Below are positions 35,936 through 46,999 of a DNA stretch of 64,000 nt, piece by piece. Location of the stretch: contig WPIO01000057.1 of assembly GCA_009760855.2 (NCBI GenBank), positions 2,415,001 to 2,479,000 of the forward strand, read 5' to 3'. Both the position numbers and the translations under genes were made by a program. This DNA is from Cristatella mucedo. Lineage: Eukaryota > Bryozoa > Phylactolaemata > Cristatellidae. The notes below the pieces were generated by a model. It made no database searches, was not told where the DNA came from, and saw only the letters and a program-made list of their open reading frames with translations. Numbering within the stretch: the stretch's first letter is position 1; each line of letters begins with the position of its first letter.

Positions 35936-36148
35936 AAGTGCCACTCCCTCCCTTGCTGCTGTGAGCACAAGCCACAAGTTCTTTTTCAGCAGCAGCAGAT
36001 CTGGGTAATGAGGCTCGTAGGACACGAGCGGACCAGCTGGACACGGAGACACGGCTGCAGCAGTAGCCACAGTGAGTCACTCAGTCTCGGAGCTTGCAGC
36101 ACCTTTTGTCAGGTCGGGTCCACTGCTCCCTGGCTAGCTTCACAGCTT

Positions 36149-36195
36149 CAGGTCAGCCACGCGAATGTGTGGCTGACCTGAATGTGGCTGACCTG
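36149..36195. repeat. 12-bp perfect inverted repeat CAGGTCAGCCAC/GTGGCTGACCTG plus a third copy
   Basis: Left arm 36149-36160, 8-nt loop, right arm 36169-36180, followed by a direct repeat GTGGCTGACCTG ending at 36195. The core AGGTCA/TGACCT is the nuclear-receptor half-site; three copies occur in 47 bp, about 480 bp above the SLC7 ATG. Confidence 0.6.
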
Positions 36196-36229
36196 ATGCC
36201 AGGTGTGCAATCGAACGGCCAGCTCCGAG

Positions 36230-37140
36230 TTTCGTCGACGAAGTGACTGTCACAATCACGCAGGAAGGAAACCGAAAAGGAGAGCTTCGTCTGCTTCGCG
36301 GTCGCTCGGCAGCCGAGGTTCACCGTGGGCTTTTATGCCACTAGCTGCTCAGCAGCACTTTAACGCCCTACAAGCTAGATTTTCTGGATAAGATTGACGG
36401 CGAGGGAGTCTCCTTAAGCCTGCCGGCGCGGCGTCTCGAGCTCGGCAGTATCGACTTGAGCTTGCGCCTGCCTGCCCAGCGGCAGCAATAATCGGCCGCC
36501 CCGCCGGGCGCAGTCAGAGGCAACAGAAGCCGTCTGAGGGCCGAGCGTGCGGTCGGCGCCAGCGCCGCGGCTGCGGCGATCGCAGATGGCCAGCAGGGTG
36601 GTGGGGAGGCCGTATGGGCGACAGGCTGGCTTGGCGATTGCAGCCAGCTCCCTCCACGCACGACTAAGCCAAAGAGACCGAGCACGCGGAACGCTGGGCC
36701 GAGCGCCGGCGGCCGGCGCCCCCCCCCCCCCCCCGTCTGCACGCGTATCTCGCGGCGGCGCTGGCCGCCATCCGTAAATTCACGAATAAGCCGGCATCGG
36801 CACCTCGCGCGGCAGTGACCCGAACGGCCGAGCCGGCGCCCGAAGCCGCAGACGGCCGACAGCTAGCTGACGCTGCCCCTTGCCCGGCTATCCTTCGGCG
36901 CGGCAGGCTGAAACGACGGCGGCCAGAGGGAGGCGAGCCCGCGCAGCTAAGCGACCCGCGACCGAGCGGCGGCGGCAACAGCTTTCCCGGGCGCTCGCGA
37001 GCTGGACTCGCGGGGCGCGAGAGCGGCCGCAAAGCGGCAGAGCGCTAGGGAAATGGCGCTAGTGGCCGAGTCGCATTCGCTTCAGGCGCGCCTCTTTAGC
37101 TGCAGAGTTACCTTCGCGTGCACGTGCCGACCGCTCTAAC
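36230..37140. promoter_or_regulatory. CpG-dense tract upstream of the SLC7 gene
   Basis: Very rich in CG dinucleotides compared with the AT-rich left part of the window, and includes a C-tract at 36719-36734. Overlapping open frames occur on both strands, as expected from GC richness, and none resembles a known protein. Candidate CpG-island promoter and first-exon area for the minus-strand gene, or a bidirectional one. Confidence 0.4.
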
Positions 37141-37302
37141 GCAACCGCCGTCTCCGACAACTTTTTGCGAACGTTTACGTTCACGAGGTAAGCAGGCACG
37201 TGGCCCGCAGCCAATAGGAGCTCAGTCAATAGTAAGTCCACCAGCTAGCCAATCACATAACGCTTTCGATCGCAGCTGCTACGCCCGCACCCTGCATAGC
37301 TT

Positions 37303-37445
37303 AAAAAAAATACTAGCTGATTAAACAGCTTCTTTTTGTATAGCGACAGAAGAGCCTTTACGGCTGTCACCACCGCTTGCAGTGGCGATAAAGGATCGCC
37401 CACCGCAAGAATCAAACCAAAGCAACCGCCTTACCTGCTGCGCTC
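37303..37445 (-). mobile_element. tRNA-derived SINE
   Basis: Minus-strand copy: the A-rich run at 37303-37310 and TACTAGCTGATTAAACAGCT mark the 3' end; GCGACAGAAGAGCCTTTACG is the body. The tRNA part is diverged. Confidence 0.75.
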
Positions 37446-37799
37446 ACTGTCGGCTTCCATGCTGACCAGGAGACTGTTCGGCAATAAGTGCGGGTCACCC
37501 GTGGGACCATCTCTTACAGGTGAGACTCCAACAGCACGAGATAGACTAAGGTCATCAGAACATCTATAGTTACATCAAAATATAGCTAATGTTGCCTTTG
37601 TTGTTCGTACCAATTTGCATGCCGATCTGTTCATTAGTGTTTGAGAAATATCAATAAATGTGCTGTGAGTGAGAGACATCCAAAAGGGGTGTAACATGAC
37701 TCTAAACCCCTTCGGCCGTACACGATATTCCATCGTCCCACGATATGGCAACACAGAATAGCTGAGACTTCAAGGGCAGCTTTAGAACGAGTAGCGCGA

Positions 37800-38610
37800 G
37801 CGAGTGCTAGCTGAATGGAGGAAAGCTTCGCGGAGAAGGCGGCTTTCACACATACCCATCACATCCGATTCCTGTCCAAGATGAGAAACTGTTCTCCTCG
37901 GTGGCTTGCAAAAATTTAACTCGCGCCTTAGTGCTGTATCGGCTAGACAATTTTGATTCCCTTTTGGCTGAGCTAAATTGCGAAAAAAAAGCCACTGGGC
38001 CACTGCTCAGTGATGGCTTACTAGATAAGGTGGTTGCTTTTTACGACCTCAGCCCCGAGGTTGATGGGTCCGAATCCTGCAGTGGGTGGTTCTCCATTGC
38101 CGCTGCAAGAGGTGGTGATAGCCATAAATGCTCTTCTGTCGCTATACAAAAGAGGCTGCTGAATCTGCGAAGTATTTTTTGCAGCTAACTGTGAATATGG
38201 CTGCAAGGCTAGTTTGCCAATCCCAGAGGTTCGACCGCCTGTCTCCTTTGCCAAAAGAGCAAGGATGGCTGCCAGGCGACCAATGGATACAGAGCAAAGT
38301 TCTTACGCTAACCCACGAGGCCCGCCACGGCTTGGCTCCTCCAAACCAAGCTGAACTGCTGCACCAGTTTCAGCCTCCTCCGGCAGTCGGGTACTGTGCG
38401 GACAAAATATTAGCTGTTCAATTCCTACGCTTAAAGACCATTGGCGACCTTTACAAACAATAGACAAGCTTTTCCATTATTCCGCTTAAAGACCGTTGGG
38501 GACAGAACGCTTAGCTCTGCAGGTTCTAGACTGTGGAACTCGCTCCCACAATTCTTAGGCAACGACAACTACTCTCCTGCTGCCGACTAAAGGCAAATGC
38601 TTTCCAGCGG
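37800..38610 (+). mobile_element. LINE-B fragment with an inserted SINE
   Basis: NLTRALVLYRLDNFDSLLAE, then the SINE (38011-38180), then AARLVCQSQRFDRLSPLPKE, WLPGDQWIQSKVLTLTHEAR and HGLAPPNQAELLHQFQPPPA, ending with NDNYSPAAD-type sequence near 38590. A short duplicated piece (FLRLKTIGD / IPLKDRWGQ) lies near 38440-38500. Confidence 0.8.
38011..38180 (+). mobile_element. tRNA-derived SINE inserted in LINE-B
   Basis: TGATGGCTTACTAGATAAGG (A box), GATGGGTCCGAATCCTGC (B box), GGTGGTGATAGCCATAAATG in the body, and the tail GAAGTATTTTTT. LINE-B coding sequence stops before and resumes right after. Confidence 0.82.
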
Positions 38611-38867
38611 AGGCGCTCCGTCCGCGAGGAGGCGCTGCTGTCTCTCGAAGCACCGCCTGCAGGCGCTCCGCACAACGCGTCGTTTGCCTCGTCGACTCTG
38701 CCACTCTCGCTCTGTTGTAGGACGTCCCCCCCGGACGTATCAACCCGGACATTTCCCCTCGGACATTTCCCCTCTAGTTGACCGTGGGACATTTTGCCCC
38801 GGACATTCCCCTCGGGGTTGGAGATTTCCCTCAATGTTGATGAACGTAACACTAAGAATACAGATAT

Positions 38868-39254
<387 letters not shown>

Positions 39255-39512
39255 ATCAAATGAAGTTCACGCTCTATGAAAATAAAATGAACTCAGTATA
39301 ATTAGAAGGATGAATGGAGGGATTGGAAGAATGGTTTTTAATGGAGAGAGCGGCAGCGGCCGTTGCAGCGGTTGCGGCTGCGGTGGCGGCAGCGGAGTCG
39401 GCGAGGAATACATTTCGGTCCCGCGGAAGTTAGGTCCCGCTCGAGGTCGCCAGGCACGTGTTCGTATCCGTCAAAGCGGGAGCGTGCGACGGCGCGCCGC
39501 GCGTTCCTGCAA

Positions 39513-39580
39513 ATTAGTGCGAAGCCTCAGGGTGTAACTCCGTCTCAGAAAAAATCCGTTACACCCTAATACGCACTAAT
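39513..39580. repeat. Imperfect palindrome ATTAGTGCG...AGGGTGTAAC / GTTACACCCT...CGCACTAAT
   Basis: Arms 39513-39538 and 39558-39580: two paired blocks (9 and 10 bp) with small asymmetric bulges and a 19-nt loop. Confidence 0.75.
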
Positions 39581-39639
39581 CAAAGCGGGGAATATGAGCA
39601 AGGGTGGATTTAGACGGCGGAGGCACAGCCTGCCCTAGA

Positions 39640-39702
39640 CCATAAATCCTAAACCCTAAAGCTCTAAACCCTAAAAACCCTCAACACTAAACCCTAAACT
39701 AT
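39640..39702. repeat. Degenerate CCCTAAA (TTTAGGG-type) repeats
   Basis: At least three exact CCCTAAA units plus near-copies (TCCTAAA, GCTCTAAA, CACTAAA) in about 60 bp. Confidence 0.65.
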
Positions 39703-39879
39703 ATACCGGGGGAATGTCCTACCTCAGGGGGGAATGTCGGGGGTGTCCGGGGGAACGTCCAGGGGGATATGTCCGTACCCCCTGGCTAAACGCTTCGGTT
39801 AGCGGCTTTCCCGATATCCCGGGAGCACCGTCAGAGACTACAGAGACTACGTCAGAGACTACATCATTGCAACTTATCT

Positions 39880-40830
39880 CCGCATAGACGCCGCCGCCGC
39901 GCCGATGCTGCCACCCGAGCGTCGCTCGATCATAGGTGGAGACGGGTGACTGTCAACAGCCTTGACCCATTGCCGGCTCCCTGTCCTTCGAGCGAGTTGT
40001 CTTTCGAGCGATGCATCGGTCCGTGATCGGTGGTTTGTAGGCGAGCGCTCGACGTCTTTCGCGTGTCTTGGAACTGTTTCGCCGCTTCAGTGCGAGCGAG
40101 CGAGCGGCGCGGGCTGTGTCTGTCGCCGTATGTGTCCGTCGCCCCGGCGTTCCCTTTGCTCCAGCTAGCGAGCGCGCTAGATCGCCTCGGCTCGACACTT
40201 CCGCTATGGCGGCGAAGATCGCTGCACCGGTGCGGCAACCCGTCAGCGCCACGGGTTTGGTGGGCGAGCGCGCGGTATCAGTCCGAGCGTCGTCGACGAT
40301 ACTGCTGAGCCCTGCGACCCGCAATAACCCTGAATTCACACTTCACGCTTTATTGGCGAGACGGTAGTTTGCTCCGTCAGGCGCTCGGAGTCGCAACCTT
40401 TCCGACCGACTGTACGCCGTCCGGGTTACCCGGAAATCCTAGGATCGGCGTCTCAGTTTCGAAACGAGAGACGACTTGCTGTCGTCGATCGTTTCGAAAT
40501 AAAGTCCCTGAGTGATCGCCGGCTCTAGCACGGTTCGTGCTCTCGCGAGGCTCGGCGAGCTCGCTGAGCTACTTTCTTCTGCCCTAAAGGTTGCAAAATA
40601 TGCTATGGAAAGAGCTCGGGCCGGCGGAAAGGAAAGAAGCGGTCAGTGATCACGTCAGCAAACGTCACGTCAGTGCTGCGTCGCTGCGAACGCGGGAGCT
40701 GCGTCGGCTAGGCGCGGTTTCTACTTCTGTCTCACATGCATTCATGCATCCCTATACTCCTTCACACTATCGATCGCTCGCATTCAATGCCGATGTCGAA
40801 TTCCTTCCCTTTGTCTCAGGAGCGATTAGC
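39880..40830. other. CpG-dense tract, no recognised gene
   Basis: Many overlapping open frames on both strands, none with family similarity. A possible promoter area of an unseen gene. Confidence 0.35.
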
Positions 40831-40855
40831 TGCCGGACGTTCCGTTAATAAATTA

Positions 40856-41530
40856 TGATAATAATAATAATTCACTTGATAAAGCGCCCTCAGAGAACTT
40901 AATCTCTCTCTAGGCGCTTTACATTTGCTGTAAAGTGAAATGCTATGGAATGGTAAGTAAAATCATGTTTGAAAAACAAACGTTAAATCCTTTGGAGACC
41001 GTGCATTTAGCTCGTATGCTCCCACAGCCTGGAACTCCCTCCCGACCTGCATCAGAACATCCCCTGACCTGACCACATTTAAAAGAAACTTAAAAACATA
41101 CCTATTTAGGACAGCATTTAGTGGGTCCTCGTGATTCGTCCTCGATGTGCTTATGCGTGCTGACACTGTTCATGCTGCCACTAACCACATTTGCATGCTG
41201 ACCCAGTGCATGTAACCCCTAACCATGTTATTCATTTTGTTTGTTTTTCAAGCATGATTTTACTTACTATTCTATTGCGTATCACTTTGCAGCAAATGTA
41301 AAGCGCCTAGAAAGAGATTAAGTTCTCTGAGGGCGCTTTATCAAGTGCAATATTATTATTAAACGAACTGAATAATATGGTTAGGGGTGACATGCACAGG
41401 GTCAGCATGCAAATGTGGTTAGTGGCAGCATGCACAGTGTCAGCACGCATAAGCACATCAAGGACGAATCACAGGGACCCGCTAAATGCTGTCCTAAATA
41501 GCTGTGTTTTTAGGTTCCTTTTAAAATTCG
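40856..41530 (-). mobile_element. LINE-A 3' end split by a nested opposite copy
   Basis: The minus-strand LINE-A 3' end (40856-40984) resumes at about 41355-41530. Joined, the two parts follow the uninterrupted copy at 8738-9040 closely. Confidence 0.85.
40985..41358 (+). mobile_element. Nested LINE-A 3' end, plus strand
   Basis: Begins TTAAATCCTTTGGAGACCGT (end of coding region: FGDRAFSS-like), passes the 3'-UTR and hairpin AAAGCGCC...GGGCGCTTT, and ends in ATTATTATTA. Flanked by AAACG on both sides (40980-40984 region and just after the tail), a likely target-site duplication. Confidence 0.85.
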
Positions 41531-41677
41531 GAGCGAACTTCGACCAACGAGGAAATGTCAGTGCGGAACAACATGCTGGTCAATGCATTTAAGCCATTCC
41601 TTCAGGTCACCTAGAATTCCCTTATTGCAGTTCTTTTGGCCAATTCAATAAGAAGCCTATAGTTGGCGATAAAAATG

Positions 41678-41815
41678 GGCCGTGATAGCACAGGAGGTAA
41701 GGGGCTCACTCTTCACAACCGAGGTCGTGGGTTCGAAGCTTGCAGTAGGCTATCCTTAATTGCCAACACCAAGCGGTGGTGAAAGCCATTTTAAGGCTCT
41801 TCTGCCTCTACGATC
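41678..41815 (+). mobile_element. tRNA-derived SINE
   Basis: GGGCCGTGATAGCACAGGAG (A-box part), GAGGTCGTGGGTTCGAAGCT (B box), AAGCGGTGGTGAAAGCCATT and AAGGCTCTTCTGCCTCTACG; tail lost. Confidence 0.75.
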
Positions 41816-41999
41816 GGCTCACTGCAGCCTGTGGACTTGCTTCACTGAGTCAAAGCAGTTCGGTAACGGAAGACAACGTTGAGACATCTTCCCGTTTGAC
41901 GGAAGTTCACCATCTTTCCAAGCGACGCGAGTGCGCAATCTTATGGTGTGACCAACTTTCTAGCTTTAATTAGTAGAGATACTGGTGAGGCTGCAAAAT

Positions 42000-42420
42000 A
42001 AGCTATTTTCTTTAAAACATGCTGGCCAGCTTGTCCGACGTGAATTTCGCATTTGCCCAACTACACCACATCTCAATGATCTGCCCTGACTCGTTATCAA
42101 GCCGAGTATTGACTTTAAGATCTCATTTTAGGTAATCTTGCTCATCTATACCTATGTGAACTACTTTTTAATCAGGCTTGCTACCGTGCGACCGGCTCTT
42201 CCCACTCAAGTAGTCGTGCTGTGCCTCATACCAAAGCCGATTCTTTTAAACCCTTGGATCTGCGCTCCGAAAGCCTGGGTCTCACTCTCTCTCCCCGATA
42301 GATTTCACATCGCCTTACTTGAGGACAGTTTAAAAGAAACCTTAAGCCAAAGTGCTCCTCTCAGCATTCGCTTGGTCTGTATGTGTCTATACTTGCTGAT
42401 ACTTTGCTAGGGATTAGCTA
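42000..42420 (+). mobile_element. Possible old LINE 3' fragment
   Basis: Scattered matches to the LINE-A layout (CGTTATCAAGCCGAGTATTG, CGAAAGCCTGGGTCTCACTC, TTTAAAAGAAACCTTAAG). Very diverged. Confidence 0.35.
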
Positions 42421-42472
42421 AGTGACAAGCTGTATTCGCAGCAATCTAAAAGAGCCCAAAAAGAGATTAACC

Positions 42473-42506
42473 TTTCGTAGGGTTCTGTATGTAGAACCCT
42501 ACGAAA
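42473..42506. repeat. Perfect 14-bp stem-loop
   Basis: TTTCGTAGGGTTCT, loop GTATGT, AGAACCCTACGAAA. It lies where a LINE-A terminal hairpin would be (preceded by AAAAAGAGATTAA) and is followed by TTATTATTGTAATTATT. Confidence 0.9.
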
Positions 42507-42544
42507 AAAAGTAAGTCTTATTATTGTAATTATTAGGATTATCT

Positions 42545-43225
42545 GCAACTTAATGCTAGCTGGCCTACCGGCATGTACAATATGGCGATTACAGCTGGTG
42601 CAAAACTCCGCAGCTAGGCTTGTCTGTCGTGAGCGTCGCAGTGGCCACATCACATCACTTCTCGCCGACCTGCACTGGCTACCAGTCAAGCATCGGATCG
42701 ACTTTAAGGTTTTGCCGCTCACTTTTAGGTCACTTCATTCTTTGGCTCCAGCCTATCTCTCAGATCTACTACCCCACGAGGCTACTACCCCACCATGGTA
42801 CCACCCGCTTTTCGGAATCCAACAGTTTACCAATACCTCGTACAAACCTCAAATTCTTTGGAGACCGTGCATGTAGTTCGTATGCTCCCAAAGCCTGGAA
42901 CTCAATCCGCACTTGCATCACAACATCCCCTGACTTGACCACATTTAAAAGAACTTTAAAACCACCTATTTAGGACAGCACTTAGTGGGTCCCTGTGATT
43001 CGTCCTTCATATACTATGTGTGCTGATGCTGTGCATGCTGCCACTAACCACACTTGCATGCTAACCCCGTGCATGTCACTCCTAACCATGTTATTCATGT
43101 TGTTTATCAAGCACGATATTACTCACCATTCAATCGTGTTTCCTTTTGCAGCAAATGTAAAGTGCCTGGAAAGAGATTGAGTTCTCTGAAGGCGCTTTAT
43201 CAAGTGCATAATTATTATTATTCTT
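42545..43225 (+). mobile_element. LINE-A 3' portion
   Basis: [60 protein letters not shown], then FGDRAC and PKAWNS, 3'-UTR, hairpin AAAGTGCC...AGGCGCTTT and an ATTATTATTA tail. One of the cleanest copies of the C-terminus. Confidence 0.87.
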
Positions 43226-43267
43226 ATTCTTATCTGCCAATTAGAGCCGGCAGTGTTCAATATTTCA

Positions 43268-43352
43268 TTTTAATAATAATATTGTTAATACTTTTTATAG
43301 AGCCCTCTCCCAGAAATCAATCTCTTTCTAGGCACTTTACATTTGCTATAAA
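43268..43352 (-). mobile_element. Short LINE-A 3' end
   Basis: TTTTAATAATAATATTG, then reverse-complemented AATCTCTTTCTAGGCACTTT and ACATTTGCT. It faces the previous copy tail to tail. Confidence 0.7.
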
Positions 43353-43479
43353 AGCTTTGCTCTCACCCAGCTGCTGCCACTCTACGGGGACTCTCTGGCA
43401 AGCTATGCTCTCAGTCGGTCAGGGTTAAGACCCAAGCATGGGCGCAGCCAGGCTTAGCCGAGAAAGGAGCCAGGCTTGG

Positions 43480-44560
43480 ACCACGATCAACTACAGGGGC
43501 CTGTGGGGCCGCCCCAGGCCGTCTGGAGCGCCACTTCTCGGGTCGATCCGAGAGGTGGCGATCGCGAGCGGGTCGCTGGCCACCCTTCGAAACCTGGCGA
43601 CCATCGTTATGCGCAGATCATCGGGTCCTTGGCACTACCTTCACCTCCCCACATCTCCGCGAGAGAGTCCGCCAGAGAACCTCCGGCCAGTCAGGTGAAC
43701 CCATTAGCTGCCTTCGGAGCTTGGACGGACGCTGCTTCGGCTTTCCCCGCGGCTACAACGTGGGGACTCCGCGGGGGGGGGGGCGGCAGGGGAGGATAGC
43801 TTGTTGCACCATCGAACGAAGCAACGCTTGACGAAGCGAAATCATCAGCCTACCGGCAGCTCGTCGTCCGGCGAAACGAGCCAGCCCTGGGCTGGAGAGG
43901 TGCTCTGCAAGATCCGTGCAGCACCACAGAGCCGCCCGCGCCCGCTGAACTCGACACGGTTGGGCAGCGAACTGGCGAGATTTGCCGCGACCGCATGAGG
44001 TCGCCTATCCAAAACGATCGGGTGGAAATCGCTGCGCGGCTCGGACGAGACCGTCGGGCCCAATGCACAGCCGACTAACCTTTCAGGGTCGCCGTGCAGC
44101 GGCAGGCAAGTCCCGGCTGCTCGGCGTAAGCCGTTTGTAAGCGACTCACCGGCCCCAGAAGCAGCAGTTCAGCGATTTGCACCAGCTACAGCCGCTGCTC
44201 GCTCGCTGCGGTGCTCGCCTTTGCTCTGCTGAGGAAACGCTCGCGCCCCGTTTGGCAATCACAACACACCGCTGCTGCTGCCCCGGCGCTCGCCCGCTAG
44301 ACCCTCTCTGCCATGGCTGGTCGAGCTGCCGCACTCCAGTTCGATGGCGAGATATAAACAACGGAGCAAAAAGGGTCGCGAACAACAAAAGCGTTCGCAG
44401 CGACGCGAGTGGGCGCCGATGTTTTCATATAGCCCTCGCGAGCGAATGGTGGGGGCGGTGGCAACGGGCGATGGAGGTGTTGTAGCTGTGGAGTGAGCGC
44501 TTGGGCGCCCACTCTCCCCAGTGACCCGCCTGCTCTGCGGTGCACTTAAGCAGCTCTATG
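43480..44560. other. CpG-dense tract, no recognised gene
   Basis: GC-rich, open frames on both strands with no similarity; G-run at about 43768. Confidence 0.35.
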
Positions 44561-44634
44561 CGAGCGGTTGGCTTGCCGTATTACCAAGCGGAAAGCGTCC
44601 GAGTTTCATGACCCTTGAATTGGGCTTTCGCTGG

Positions 44635-46590
44635 GGTTAGGTGGGCAAAGGCATAGCAAGGGGTGGGGCAGGGGAATAGATGTCCCAGGCGCCAAGGTCA
44701 AGGGGGCACCAAAAGAAAAATGGACTGCGCACGTTTATCTTTAACTTTACTCACGTGAAAATATCAATCTCGATTTCAAGCAAGTCCTAGATTCAATGGA
44801 CTCGACTATTGCTGGTTGAGTAAGCCAGGCAAGTTTTCAGACCTGGACCAAGTTGAAGCTTGACGCTTGGGCGGCGCACACACGACGACATGGAAACACC
44901 GAAGGGGCTTTCACCACAGCGTATTCGGCTGACGCGCGGCAGTTCACCTCCTGCGTCCGCTTTCCAGCTGCCCCCTTCCCCCCCCCCCCCCCCCCTGTCC
45001 GCTCGCCTCATCCTGCCTGCCACTGGCCGGGCGGCGGCGCTCCAGGAGCGAGCCGGCCTGCTACGCCGCATCAAGCCAGCATCAAGCCGCGGCTGAGTGT
45101 CGACATGCCACTGGATCAAACGAGCTAATCTTGCTTAACTGGCTGCGCTACGACAACGCAGCAGTCATGTCAGGCCACTTTTCAGGTGTCCGAAAGAGAA
45201 GGCTGTCCAGAAATGACAAGGCAATTTTAGTAAACTGTAATAACCACAGCTTGAACCTGGCAGGAGATCAGGCTGCAAGTGAAAATTCCTCTGTCATTAT
45301 TTCTTAGGAACAAAAGAGAGCACGTACTTATTCCTTCCAAGACCAACTCTGAATTGGGAAGAACTGCAGAAAATCTTAGCCAGCTCTTTCATAAGGGAAT
45401 CTGCACCAAGGTGGAGCGCAAGAGTGGAGGCGTGAAAACTACCAATAATGGACTGAACAGCATTCAAGGTTTTTTGGAGCAACTTTCCGATTCTGAGGAA
45501 CATTTGAAACAAGAAGTGAAACTGGTAGCCTCATATATTGCATTTTGAACTTAACTTTTTGGCTCTATTGCCATTTTGGTACAGCGTCTTAAGGAAGACT
45601 TGGTGCTTTCAGAAAAACTGCAGGATCCAAAGATCAACTTAAAATACACCTCTTGTGACATTCACTCTCTTGAGATCGATTTGTCAAGACTTCGAGAAGA
45701 ATTGTGCTACGAATCACTGCTAGATGCCAGAAGGAGAGTGAATTATGGGGGATGCAATTAAACACAGAAGATTCCGCCGGAGGACGCATATGCCAAAATA
45801 ACTCTCTCAAGATGTTGGCCTCACGGCAGAGGAGATTTTAAGAATCACGAAGGACACTACAGATGATCTCCGACAAGAAATTCTATCGATGTTTTCCCGG
45901 CTCACAGATTTTGATGACATATTTGGTTTCTCGTTGGAAGCTGAGAAACTTTTGACGGTACTGGATTAGACCAAACTGCGCCAGCAACGTCAAGATTTTG
46001 GAGGCTTCTGTTGTTCAGAAGTTTATGGAGCACAGCTGCACAACTAAATACGAGACTGCAAAATGCTTCGTGTCTTGTCGCATGTCTCGACTCGGCAATA
46101 GAGACACCGCTGGAACTCATATCTTTCATTGCGAGTTATGGAGAAGATGCGCTTCCTAATTTGACAGTTGCCTTGCAAGTTTTTCTCACAATAACTGTAT
46201 CTGTTGCCAGTTGTGAACGATCTTTTAGCCAGCTGGAGATAACCGTGTCTTATATGAGACCATCAATGGGGTAAGATCGACTCTGCGATTTGTCCTAGCT
46301 AAGCGTAGAGAAAGAACGACGGGGAAATATTGACTTTCAAACTGTTATGAATTAGATTGCCTAGTTGAAGGCGGGAGAAATTCTCCCAAGGTAAAGCTGT
46401 GATAGTCACCTTGTACTTTTACTACACTTTGTAAAACTTGCTCAACTCAAAAGGCCCGCTGGCACGTATTTTTTGCAATTCTTCTGTGGTTGGGCTAGTT
46501 TGCAGCAATTGTTGACAAGAGGATGGGGCATCACTTGAGGCTTTTCCCTGGCGCCAAAAGGTCTCAGTGCACCTCTGGAAATTGGGACGG
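44635..46590 (+). mobile_element. hAT-like DNA transposon relic (probable extent)
   Basis: Both ends have GGCGCC-containing sequence (AGGCGCCAAGGTCAAGGGGG near 44700; CTGGCGCCAAAAGGTCTCAG near 46550), a feature of DUF4371-type hAT elements, with the transposase relic between. Exact TIRs and an 8-bp duplication were not resolved. Confidence 0.5.
45130..46330 (+). pseudogene. hAT transposase relic, DUF4371 plus hATC dimerisation region
   Basis: Collected over several frames: RYDNAAVMSGHFSGVRKR and VNCNNHSLNLAGDQAA (the YDNAA and NHSLNL motifs of DUF4371/ZMYM-like hAT proteins), FFGTKESTYLF, APRWSARVEA, then ITKDTTDDLRQEILSMFSRL, DDIFGFSLEAEKLL, and finally TPLELISFIA and ALPNLTVALQVFL with VSVASCERSFSQLE, the hATC signature. 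At least six stops or frameshifts, no start, and no BED finger found. Such proteins cut and paste DNA by a DDE/RNase H-like mechanism; this one cannot. Confidence 0.88.
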
Positions 46591-46798
46591 CGTTCGGCGC
46601 TGGCGATCTCGAGCTTTGGATACGCCGCCGCATACAGCCATCGCCTACCGCTGTGGACGTGACACCGTCATCACGTGGTTCAGCCCCCAGCTAACGCTCC
46701 GCTCGCCAGAGGGGCGCTTACCATTCCGGCGGCAAGTGGCTTAGCCTTGGCTTGGAATTGACTTACTACCTCCGCGTCGGCCTGTACAAATTATATCC

Positions 46799-46978
<180 letters not shown>

Positions 46979-46999
46979 CCACGCCACGTGCTCTGGAGC

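Larger units (their letters stand above)
35674..36230 (-). promoter_or_regulatory. 5' flank / possible 5'-UTR intron of the SLC7 gene
   Basis: Contains a good acceptor (AG at 35690-35689) 16 nt before the ATG, which suggests a non-coding first exon further upstream. It also holds a degraded tRNA-like SINE (35848-35935) and a 12-bp inverted repeat built on AGGTCA/TGACCT (36149-36180). Confidence 0.4.
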
